Part shown: piece by piece, positions 5,624 to 13,508 of the stretch
How the letters are laid out: every line of letters starts with the position of its first letter
Numbering within the stretch: position 1 is the stretch's first letter
DNA from: Candidatus Hydrogenedentota bacterium
Lineage (GTDB): Bacteria > Hydrogenedentota > Hydrogenedentia > Hydrogenedentales > JAGMZX01
Assembly (NCBI GenBank): GCA_029556545.1
Contig: JAKQEQ010000063.1
Span: 1 to 56,551 of the forward strand
Reading direction: 5' to 3'
Length of the DNA: 56,551 nt
Translations under genes and position numbers: made by a program
Notes under the pieces: model-generated
What the model was told of the DNA's origin: nothing
Seen by the model: the letters and a program-made list of their open reading frames with translations, nothing else
Databases searched by the model: none

Positions 5624-8341
5624 CTACGGCGTCGTAAACTCGTAGGCGCCCATGTCGTAATCCGATCCGTCGCCGCGCGGCGTGGCCGTCCCGTTGAAGC
5701 CCCGGGATACCCCCATGATGTCGGTCGTGACGCCGCCGAATTCCGCGGCGCTGGTGTCGCGTCCCGCGTCTATGCAAGGCGATCCGCCGCTGAGGTTCAG
5801 CGTGCCGCCGGCCAGGTTCACGAACTGCGGATTGAAGTTGATGTTGCCTTCCCCGTCGATGCGGGTCATCGAGTCCGTGTACGTAACCGTCGTCACGTCC
5901 CCCGATCCGGACACGTCATTGCCCGTGTGGTTCCAGAAGATGCAGTTCGTGATGCCGCACACCGTGTCCTTGTTGTAGACGCCGCCCGCGTGCGAATCCA
6001 GGATCGAGTCGGAATTGTTGGTGGCAAAGGTGCAATTGGTAATGGTGACGGGCCCGAGAGACGACAGCCCCTTGTTGAACATGCCGGAACCGGACGGGGC
6101 CGCGGTATAATCTACCGTGGCATTGCCGAAGAAAACGCAGTTGGTGATGACCGCGACGGTCAGGTCGTTATACATGCCGCCAGCCGCGGCCTCGGCGAAG
6201 ATGCCGATGTTGTTCGTCTCAGCCCGATTCTCGCGCAACTCGCTGCCGGTCATGTAGAGGTTGCAGAACTTGTTGTAGACGGCGCCCCCGAATGCCGTGG
6301 GCCGCGCGCCGGAGGATGCGCCGTTGCCTTCCCCGTTGGCGTTCGCCTGGTTGTTCTGGAACGAGCAACTGACAAGCGTCGGAAGGCAGCTGAAGTTATA
6401 CAACGCGCCGCCGAACGCCTGGCATTGCACGTCCTCCCCGCCTTGCCAAAGCGCGTTGGCGTTCGCGACATTCTGCGAGAACACGCAGTTGACCAATATG
6501 AGCTCGGTGCCGTAACTGTAGATGCCGCCGCCATAACCGTAGGAATGCGGCGTCCCGACATTCACCACGGAGTTCTGCTGAAACCGGCAATTGACCATGA
6601 TGATGGTGCCGCCGCTGTTGTACATGCCGCCGCCGACGGACGCGGCCAGATTGTTCTGGAATATGCAGTTCGCGATCTGCGGCGATGCGCCGGCGTTGTA
6701 CATGCCGCCGCCGAGTTGCGTGGACGGGAACAGCCCGGACTCGCGCGCGTGCCCGCCGCGTATCGTGAAGCCGTCGAGGAGCGCGTTGCTGGCGCCGATC
6801 ACGGTGTGGTAGGCGGCCGATCCGCCCAGCGCTTGGCCGCCGTCGATGATACAAATGTTCGCGGTCGGATTGCGCTGATCCAGGCTTGTTTCCGTACCGT
6901 TGAACCCGCCGTATAGGAGCACGAGCGGCTTCAGCTGCAGCGAACCGGTGAGGTCCGCGCGTTCTTCATTGTACACGCCCGCGGCCACCCACACCTCGCC
7001 GCCTCCCTGTTCCTCCGCCGCGTCGATCCCTTCCTGAATCGTTGCGAAAGCCGTACTCCACGACTGCCCGGTGTATGGCCCCGTCGTATTGCTGTTTCTT
7101 ACGTACACGCGTACGGAAGTCTCTATCGTAATGAAGTCCTCCTTGACTATCGTGTCTTCCCCGTCCGTTGTCTGGACCGTCAGCGTGACAGTGAAGACCC
7201 CGGGCGCGCCGTAGACGTGCGCCGGGTTGCGGTCCGCGCTGGTCTCGCCGTCGCCGAAATCCCACAACCAGCTCATGTTGACGCCCGTGCCGCGCTTGGA
7301 CCGGTCCTTGAACAATACGGCGAGACCTGGGAGCGAAGTCTCCGTCGCGGCGGTGAAGTTCGCCGTGGGCGGCACCGGGATGCCGCCCGAATCGATGGTG
7401 ACGGAACCGGCCCCAACGAACAATCCCACATTCTGGCCTACGATGTCGTGCGCGATAATGTTGTTTATCAGCAGCGGATACACGTCCCCGTACTCGACAT
7501 TGTCGGAAACGGTGAACACCAAGGACGCCAAAGGACCGCTGATCAGCGGCAGACTCTCGCCGCTGCTGTCCGTGACCTCGAGTCGCAACCGCGCGGAAGT
7601 CACCGGGGTTATCGTAAGCGCCTTTCCGGATTCGGCAATGATGGCGCCTTCGACAACTTCGTTGTACGCTAACGCGCTGCCATTGAAGAGGATTTCAAAC
7701 TCAAATGTGTTGATCAGGTCAACGCCCGCATCATAAGAGAGTTGAATGGACACGGTTTGATTGGGTTCGCCCGTTTCGTGGCTCAACAACACATCGGCGG
7801 GACACTCTATGCAGCCGCCCTCTCCTTCGCCTTCTCCTTCTCCTTCGCCCTCGCCTTCTCCTTCGCCCTCGCCTTCTCCTTCGCCCTCGCCTTCGCCTTC
7901 GCCCTCGCCTTCTCCTTCACCCTCGCCTTCTCCTTCACCCTCGCCTTCGCCTTCGCCCGGGCACGGGATTGGCTTGAAACCGTCTTCACTGGTCGCGTCC
8001 GCTTCGTACCCGCACGAGTTATAAAACTGGATGATACGCAGCAACTCGGTAAGCTCGATACGCCAGTCAGGCGCGCCCAAATAATCACTATCGTGCGGCG
8101 GACACGACTGATCGCCCGCGCCCGGCGCGTAGCCGTCTTCCGTGCCGTCCTGACAGTGCAACGCGCCTACGTTGTAGAACTGGATGATGCGGAGCAGTTC
8201 ATTCAGCCGGATGAACCCGTCCTGGTCCGAATCCGCCGTATGATGCTGCCCCCACGCGGGCGCCGCGCTCAACGCCAGCCCCGTCGCGACAATCGCCCAT
8301 GCCGTCCACCCCGTGATCCCGTGCATTGCTTTCATTGTCAT
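5624..8341 (-). CDS. secreted dockerin-like/cohesin-like/PKD/beta-helix protein
   Basis: 905 residues. A signal peptide ends near AAPAWG (31). Two dockerin-like calcium repeats follow, DSDQDGFIRLNELLRIIQFYN at about 37-57 and a second copy ending ELLRIIQFYN near 108. A Gly-Glu linker spans about 129-177. A cohesin-like beta sandwich (185-320), a PKD domain (WLWDFGDGE near 360) and a right-handed beta-helix with repeated N-C-x-F and GGGMYN motifs (425-905) complete it. The beta-helix resembles polymorphic outer-membrane and pectate-lyase-like repeats. It is likely an extracellular adhesin or polysaccharide-binding protein. The dockerin repeats are N-terminal rather than C-terminal, and the cohesin-like fold lies in the same chain. 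It is transcribed towards the terminator-like hairpin at 5556. Confidence 0.8.
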   Translation of the reverse strand: MTMKAMHGITGWTAWAIVATGLALSAAPAWGQHHTADSDQDGFIRLNELLRIIQFYNVGALHCQDGTEDGYAPGAGDQSCPPHDSDYLGAPDWRIELTELLRIIQFYNSCGYEADATSEDGFKPIPCPGEGEGEGEGEGEGEGEGEGEGEGEGEGEGEGEGEGEGEGEGEGEGEGGCIECPADVLLSHETGEPNQTVSIQLSYDAGVDLINTFEFEILFNGSALAYNEVVEGAIIAESGKALTITPVTSARLRLEVTDSSGESLPLISGPLASLVFTVSDNVEYGDVYPLLINNIIAHDIVGQNVGLFVGAGSVTIDSGGIPVPPTANFTAATETSLPGLAVLFKDRSKRGTGVNMSWLWDFGDGETSADRNPAHVYGAPGVFTVTLTVQTTDGEDTIVKEDFITIETSVRVYVRNSNTTGPYTGQSWSTAFATIQEGIDAAEEQGGGEVWVAAGVYNEERADLTGSLQLKPLVLLYGGFNGTETSLDQRNPTANICIIDGGQALGGSAAYHTVIGASNALLDGFTIRGGHARESGLFPSTQLGGGMYNAGASPQIANCIFQNNLAASVGGGMYNSGGTIIMVNCRFQQNSVVNVGTPHSYGYGGGIYSYGTELILVNCVFSQNVANANALWQGGEDVQCQAFGGALYNFSCLPTLVSCSFQNNQANANGEGNGASSGARPTAFGGAVYNKFCNLYMTGSELRENRAETNNIGIFAEAAAGGMYNDLTVAVITNCVFFGNATVDYTAAPSGSGMFNKGLSSLGPVTITNCTFATNNSDSILDSHAGGVYNKDTVCGITNCIFWNHTGNDVSGSGDVTTVTYTDSMTRIDGEGNINFNPQFVNLAGGTLNLSGGSPCIDAGRDTSAAEFGGVTTDIMGVSRGFNGTATPRGDGSDYDMGAYEFTTP
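7811..7957. repeat. low-complexity Gly-Glu coding repeat
   Basis: About 147 bases of 6-base units (CCTTCG/CCTTCT/CCCTCG on this strand), with longer 12-18 base periodicity, encode about 24 Gly-Glu pairs in the leftward gene. It is prone to slippage and to assembly collapse, so its true length may differ. Confidence 0.9.
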
Positions 8342-8502
8342 TCCATCCCTATGTGTCGAGACGCTACAGTCACACTCGAATACGCGTTACGCCCGCGCTT
8401 GACGACACCGGGAGCGTCCGTTGACACGCTTCCCCACTGTATGCCAGGCATGCCGCCGTGGCGGGAAAACGGCCCAGCCATTCACAGCCGTCGCCAAATC
8501 CG

Positions 8503-8871
8503 CTAGAGCGCACGGAGTATCGCTTCCACTTTCGCACGATGGTCGCCCTGCACTTCGACCATCCCATCGCGAGCCACTCCACCCGCGCCGCAACCGCGTC
8601 GCAGCAAGTCCAACAACGCCTCGGCGTCGCCCCGTACGTTGCGGACCACCGTCACCTGCTTGCCCTTCGCGCGACGTTCCACCCGGACGGCCCAATGTCC
8701 CTTCCGCGTCCGTTCCACAAGGAACGGCGCGCTGCACGGGCCGTCATCGGCAACTGCCTTCGTCTCGGGCGCCGGACTTTGAGCCCTACTCGCAAGATAC
8801 GCGGCCAAGGCCTTGTCCGTCAACGGCCTCCGTTCCGGCGCCGGCCCGCCGCCCGTCCTGTATTGTGCCAT
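8503..8871 (-). CDS. SUI1/eIF1-family translation factor (YciH-like)
   Basis: 122 residues. The C-terminal half is the SUI1 domain: RAKGKQVTVVRNVRG, then LLRRGCGAGGVARDG and a final helix with VEVQGDHRAKVEAIL. Bacterial YciH proteins of this family influence start-codon selection by the 30S subunit and are non-essential. The N-terminal 50 residues are a low-complexity extension, as in other family members. The upstream neighbour is divergent (mcsA at 9131) and the downstream one is the large secreted gene; no functional link is seen. Confidence 0.85.
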   Translation of the reverse strand: MAQYRTGGGPAPERRPLTDKALAAYLASRAQSPAPETKAVADDGPCSAPFLVERTRKGHWAVRVERRAKGKQVTVVRNVRGDAEALLDLLRRGCGAGGVARDGMVEVQGDHRAKVEAILRAL

Positions 8872-9102
8872 GCCCTTACCGTTTCACGCACGGTTTCCCC
8901 GACAACTCCGCCTTGCCCGCACTCTACCAGAATCCGCCGGGTAATGCGAATTTTTGCCGTTGCCAAGGTTGTTTCTCCGGGGCGGCGGGGTTGCGGCTGC
9001 GCGTCCGCGTATCGCTTCTCGGGCCCCGCCGCGCGCCGGCATCCGGCGGCAACCTACCGACACTGCGCATGACGCCGAGAATGGACTGAGGCCGTTTCCG
9101 GA

Positions 9103-9111
9103 TGGTATACT
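9103..9111 (+). promoter_or_regulatory. extended -10 promoter of the mcsA-mcsB-clpC operon
   Basis: TGGTATACT lies 19 bases before ATG 9131. It combines the TGN extension with a near-consensus -10; no good -35 is seen. No CtsR operator-like direct repeat was found. Confidence 0.45.
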
Positions 9112-9130
9112 GAATCCGAGGTGCGACGGG

Positions 9131-9655
9131 ATGTTGTGCCAAAAATGCCATAAAAACCTCGCGACATTGCGCTACGCGGAAGTAGTGGACGGGAAGGTGA
9201 CCGATCGCTACCTCTGTGAGGCGTGCATGGCGCGCTATCAGGGAGACGAAGGTACCGGCTTCGAGTTAGCGACTCCCCCGAAGATGCTCGACCAGACGGC
9301 GGGCGACCGTGTCGTCCGGGATACGTCAACTGGACGTCAGGGGCGCTGTCCGACATGTGGAGCCCCGTTGAGCCAGGTCAGCGAAGAGGGAAAAGTCGGG
9401 TGTACCTCGTGTTATACGCATTTCGGCCGCCAAATTGACTCGATCCTCGAAGGGCTGCATCCCTCGTTGCACCACCGGGGCAAGGCGCCGCGCCTCGATG
9501 ACACCCGCGCGCGGCTGCGTGCCGATTTACAAACGAAGCGGTCGCTCTTGCGCACCATGTTGGGCGCTGAGAAGTATGAAGAAGCCGCGCAACTGCGCGA
9601 CGAGATTCGCGACCTCGAGACGGGCCTGTACGTCTCGGAATCCGGAGCCGACTAA
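9131..9655 (+). CDS. McsA-like zinc protein, arginine-kinase activator
   Basis: 174 residues. Two zinc-binding units are visible: C3-x2-C6 with C29-x2-C32, then CPTCG near 75 with CTSC near 93. A UvrB/UvrC (UVR) motif, KYEEAAQLRDEIRDLE, lies at about 150-165. This is the layout of McsA, which in Firmicutes activates the arginine kinase McsB and acts as an adaptor for ClpC. The start ATG 9131 places the first CxxC at residues 3-6, as in the family. The stop is 3 bases before the mcsB start, so translation is coupled. No ctsR gene precedes it, unlike in Bacillus. Confidence 0.85.
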   Translation: MLCQKCHKNLATLRYAEVVDGKVTDRYLCEACMARYQGDEGTGFELATPPKMLDQTAGDRVVRDTSTGRQGRCPTCGAPLSQVSEEGKVGCTSCYTHFGRQIDSILEGLHPSLHHRGKAPRLDDTRARLRADLQTKRSLLRTMLGAEKYEEAAQLRDEIRDLETGLYVSESGAD

Positions 9656-9658
9656 GCC

Positions 9659-10831
9659 ATGCTCTTGGAGAGTCCGGTTGACAAGGCGCCGTTGTGGTTG
9701 TCCGACAACGGCCCGAAAGCGGAGAACGTGGTGCTGTGCGAATGCACGCTCTCGCGAAATCTCGCCGATTTTCCGTTTCCGGACCGCTGTTCCTTTGACG
9801 AGCGCGAGGGCATCGAACGACGCGTCTTGTCGGTACTGGACAATCTTAGCCTGCTTGGCGGGGGCGTCTATTATTCGCTCCCCAGCCTTACCTCGACGGA
9901 GGCGCGTTTTCTGGTCGAAAGGCGCCTGATCACGCCGCGCATGCTACTTGGCAACGCGGCGCGGGGCGTCTACGTGGCGGAGGACCAGAGTTTCAGTATC
10001 ATGGTCAACGCGTCGGAGCACCTGTGCCTGCGCGCGCATACATCAGGACTCCAGCCGCAGGAGGCGTGGGCGCGACTCAATCTAATGGACGATACCCTCG
10101 CGGGTTCCCTCGATTTCGCCTTTGACCCGCGCCTCGGCTACCTGACCTCGCTCCTGGCGCACCTGGGCACGGGCCTTCGCGCCGCCATGCTCCTGCATCT
10201 GCCTTGCCTGCGCGAGACCGAGCAAATAGAAGCCATGACGGCCTTGGCGCGTCGCCACCGGTTGGTCTTGCAGGGCGTCAAAGCCGGCTATGAAGACCCA
10301 CTGTCGGGCAGACGCGGCAGCGCTCGCGCGAGCGCCGGCGAAATGCGGCGACTCCGCGCGGGCCTCATGGAGTCACTCTGCAGCGACCTGGAAGGCATCA
10401 CTGGTGGCCGCGCTCCCGAAACGACCGGCGACCTCTTCCTGCTGGTCAACGAAAGCACGCTCGGCGTCGCCGAGGATGAAATACTCTTTCATATGCGCCA
10501 TGTTGCAGAGGAAATACTCGAGGCCGAGGCCGCGGCACGGGCTGAATGGCGCCGCGAGCGCGCCGCGCATATCGAGGACCGTATCGGGCGGGCGCTGGGC
10601 GTCGCCGCCGGTGCACGACTGCTGTCGTTCCAGGAAGGCATGGACCTGCTCTCATCGCTGAGGCTCGGCGTTGCCGCTGGTATTCTGGCGGACCACTCCG
10701 TGCCGGAAATCAACGGGCTGCTGTTGCGGGCCCAGCGTGCCCACCTCGAACTCGCGGTGGGACACGATTGCGACGAACTGGCGGCGGCGGTCGAGCGCGC
10801 GAACCTGTTCCGCGCTCGCTTCGGCGCGTAA
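9659..10831 (+). CDS. McsB-family protein arginine kinase homologue, degenerate active site
   Basis: 390 residues, alignable by eye with Bacillus McsB along its length. Preserved framework: RNLADFPF (33-40), GYLTS (160-164), LGTGLRA (169-175), HLPCL, NESTLG and RLGVAAGI. The catalytic motifs are eroded. The ATP-clamping SSRIR becomes LCECT, NEEDHIRI becomes NASEHLCL, and CPTN (phosphagen-kinase cysteine) becomes LLAH. The GEGSEA loop is displaced by an insertion of about 40 residues, and the C-terminal phosphoarginine pocket (RDIRR in Bacillus) is not recognisable. It is probably a pseudokinase acting as a structural adaptor or regulator of McsA/ClpC. The frame is clean, with no stops, so it is not a decaying pseudogene. 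Confidence 0.8.
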   Translation: MLLESPVDKAPLWLSDNGPKAENVVLCECTLSRNLADFPFPDRCSFDEREGIERRVLSVLDNLSLLGGGVYYSLPSLTSTEARFLVERRLITPRMLLGNAARGVYVAEDQSFSIMVNASEHLCLRAHTSGLQPQEAWARLNLMDDTLAGSLDFAFDPRLGYLTSLLAHLGTGLRAAMLLHLPCLRETEQIEAMTALARRHRLVLQGVKAGYEDPLSGRRGSARASAGEMRRLRAGLMESLCSDLEGITGGRAPETTGDLFLLVNESTLGVAEDEILFHMRHVAEEILEAEAAARAEWRRERAAHIEDRIGRALGVAAGARLLSFQEGMDLLSSLRLGVAAGILADHSVPEINGLLLRAQRAHLELAVGHDCDELAAAVERANLFRARFGA

Positions 10832-11048
10832 CGGTTTCGCGTCGGCGGGATCGGGCGGAGTCGTCGCCACAGGCCGGACGCCGTGCGACACGGAAACGGA
10901 CGCGCTACGAGGCAATAGGGTCGTGCACGGGCTGCGCGTGGGAATTGATTTCTCTTGGATGCGCCGAAGGCGCGGTAATGGCATAATGAGGCTTCAGACA
11001 TGTACGCGACGGGCGCGCCCCCGCGCGTGAGGAAGGATACGCGAGTTT

Positions 11049-13508
11049 ATGTGGGAACGCTTTACGGAACGCGCGAAGCACGTGGTCAGCGCCGCGCGCG
11101 AGGAAGCCACGCGGCTGGGCAGCGAGTATGTGCGCACGGAGCACATCCTGCTCGGATTGTGCCGCGAGCCAGAGGGTATCGCGGCGAAGGCGCTCGAAAA
11201 CCTCGGGATCGACATCGAGCAACTGGCCCTCGAAATCGAGCAACAGGTGCAGCCGGGATCGGCGACGATATCAAGCGACGAGATCGCCTTTACGCCGCGC
11301 GCCAAGAAGGTGCTCGAATTGGCGGTCGAGGAGGCGCGCCGTTTCAATCACAGCTACATCGGCACCGAACACATCTTGCTCGGCCTGTTGAAAGAAGGCG
11401 AGGGAATAGCAGCCAAGGTGCTCCAGGATATGAAAGTCGACCTTGGTCGTATTCAGGCCGAGGTGATCCGCCTGCTCGGCGATCAGGGCCGCGCCGGCGG
11501 AGGCGAAGCCCAGACCAGCAAGAAGTCGCAGACGCCGGCGCTGGACACCTTTGGACGCGACCTGACCCAACTGGCCCGGGAAGGCAAACTCGATCCCGTG
11601 ATCGGTCGTGAGGCCGAGATCGAGCGCGTGATCCAAGTATTGAGCCGTCGCACAAAGAACAACCCCGTCCTCATCGGCGAGGCGGGCGTCGGCAAGACGG
11701 CTATCGTCGAGGGCCTGGCCCAGGCCATCGTCAGCGGCGACGTGCCCGACCTGCTGTTGGGGCGGCGCGTGCTCACGCTGGACCTTGCCGGGGTCGTTGC
11801 CGGCACCAAGTATCGCGGCCAATTCGAGGAGCGGCTCAAGTCGGTCATGAAGGAAATCCGCCGCGCCGACAACATCATTCTCTTTATCGACGAATTGCAC
11901 ACGATTGTCGGGGCGGGCGCGGCGGAAGGGGCCGTCGATGCCGCCAACATGCTCAAGCCCTCGCTGGCCCGCGGCGAACTCCAGTGCATCGGCGCCACCA
12001 CGATGGACGAATACCGTAAGCACATCGAAAAGGACGCCGCCTTGGCGAGGCGCTTCCAGACCATCCTGGTTGACCAACCCACGGTCGAACAGACCATCGA
12101 GATTATCAAGGGGCTGCGCGACAAGTACGAAGCGCATCACCGGGTCAAGTTCGAGGACGCAGCCGTCGTGGCCGCCGCCCGGATGTCGCGCCAGTACATC
12201 ACGGACCGGTTCCTTCCCGACAAGGCCGTCGACGTCATTGACGAGGCGGGCAGCCGCGCCCGGCTGCAAATCACGACACGACCGCTGGAATTGAAGGACA
12301 TGGAGCGGCAGATCGAGGAGGTTACCCGGGAGAAGGAACAGGCCATTCGCCGCCAGGAATACGAAAAAGCGGCCAAGTTGCGCGATCAGGAGCGGCAGTT
12401 GATCGCGCGACTCGAAGACCGCAAGCGCGACTGGGAACGCCGCCGCGATTCCGCCGAGCACGTGGTCACCGCCGAGGATATCGCGTATATTGTCTCGAAA
12501 TGGACCGGCATCCCGCTCACCAAGCTCGAGGAGAAGGAGTCGGAGCGGCTGCTCCGCATGCGCGATGAACTCCACCGGTCGGTCATCGGCCAGCACGAGG
12601 CCATTGACGCTATCGCCCGGGCCATCCAGCGGTCGCGCGCCGGCCTGCGCAAGATTGACCGCCCCGTCGGGTCGTTCCTGTTCCTTGGCCCCACGGGCGT
12701 CGGCAAGACGTTCCTGGCCAAGATGCTGGCAAGATTCCTGTTCGGCAGCGAAGACGCGCTCATTACCATCGACATGTCCGAGTACATGGAACGGTTCGCC
12801 GTGTCCCGCCTGGCCGGTGCGCCGCCCGGCTATATCGGCTATAACGAAGGGGGCCAGTTGACCGAGCAGGTGCGACGACGTCCCTATTCCGTCGTGCTGT
12901 TCGACGAAATCGAAAAAGCCCACCCGGACGTGTTCAATACGCTGCTCCAGGTGCTCGAAGAAGGACAAATGACCGACGCCACCGGTCGCCGCGTCGATTT
13001 CCGGAACACGGTCGTGGTCATGACGAGCAACATCGGCGCGCGGCGCATCAAGCGGCACACGACAGTCGGCTTCCAGCGCGACGATGTGGACGAAGAATAC
13101 GGGAAGATGAAAGAACGCGTCCTCGAAGAGGTGAAGAAGGTCTTTAACCCCGAGTTCTTGAACCGGGTTGACGAGGTGTTAGTGTTCCATCACCTGACGC
13201 ACGTGGAAATGCTTCAGATAGTTGACATTCAGGTCGCCGAGGTGATAGAACGCGTCGCCGAGAAGGAACTGCTGTTGAACCTCAGCACGGAGGCAAAGGA
13301 GTACCTCGTGCGGGTGGGGAGTAATGAGGAGTATGGCGCCCGGCCCTTGCGGCGCGCCGTTCAGTTGCACTTGGAAGATCCTTTGGCGGAGATGTTGTTG
13401 AAAGGCGGGTTGGAACCGGGGACGGTGATCGAAATTCGGCCCTCCGAAACCGGGGACGCGCTGGTTTTCGAACCCGTCGTGCGCACTGCGGAAGGTGTAA
13501 CCCCTTGA
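11049..13508 (+). CDS. ClpC-type AAA+ unfoldase
   Basis: 819 residues, the normal ClpC length. Two Clp-N repeats (TEHILLGL near 30 and again near 106) are followed by AAA domain 1 with Walker A GEAGVGKT (210-217) and Walker [14 protein letters not shown]-containing middle region (about 425-460) leads to AAA domain 2 with GPTGVGKT near 547 and [13 protein letters not shown]. It should form a hexameric unfoldase feeding ClpP. The glutamates of both TEHILLGL repeats, which in Bacillus ClpC contribute to phosphoarginine recognition, are present even though the neighbouring McsB looks inactive. Its stop overlaps the start of bamA, tying quality control to outer-membrane assembly genes. Confidence 0.95.
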   Translation: MWERFTERAKHVVSAAREEATRLGSEYVRTEHILLGLCREPEGIAAKALENLGIDIEQLALEIEQQVQPGSATISSDEIAFTPRAKKVLELAVEEARRFNHSYIGTEHILLGLLKEGEGIAAKVLQDMKVDLGRIQAEVIRLLGDQGRAGGGEAQTSKKSQTPALDTFGRDLTQLAREGKLDPVIGREAEIERVIQVLSRRTKNNPVLIGEAGVGKTAIVEGLAQAIVSGDVPDLLLGRRVLTLDLAGVVAGTKYRGQFEERLKSVMKEIRRADNIILFIDELHTIVGAGAAEGAVDAANMLKPSLARGELQCIGATTMDEYRKHIEKDAALARRFQTILVDQPTVEQTIEIIKGLRDKYEAHHRVKFEDAAVVAAARMSRQYITDRFLPDKAVDVIDEAGSRARLQITTRPLELKDMERQIEEVTREKEQAIRRQEYEKAAKLRDQERQLIARLEDRKRDWERRRDSAEHVVTAEDIAYIVSKWTGIPLTKLEEKESERLLRMRDELHRSVIGQHEAIDAIARAIQRSRAGLRKIDRPVGSFLFLGPTGVGKTFLAKMLARFLFGSEDALITIDMSEYMERFAVSRLAGAPPGYIGYNEGGQLTEQVRRRPYSVVLFDEIEKAHPDVFNTLLQVLEEGQMTDATGRRVDFRNTVVVMTSNIGARRIKRHTTVGFQRDDVDEEYGKMKERVLEEVKKVFNPEFLNRVDEVLVFHHLTHVEMLQIVDIQVAEVIERVAEKELLLNLSTEAKEYLVRVGSNEEYGARPLRRAVQLHLEDPLAEMLLKGGLEPGTVIEIRPSETGDALVFEPVVRTAEGVTP

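Noticed and set aside
7811-7957. Possible CRISPR-like array
   Set aside because: The units are 6-18 bases with no unique spacers. It is a coding low-complexity tract, not repeat-spacer units.
7742-8506. Plus-strand frame with repeated Ser-Phe-Ala-Leu-Ala-Phe
   Set aside because: It is the reverse reading of the Gly-Glu repeat in the secreted protein, and the rest of the frame has no domain.
11271-13058. 595-codon open frame on the minus strand
   Set aside because: It lies wholly antisense to clpC, whose domains are complete. The antisense product has no recognisable motif and reflects GC-rich codon bias.
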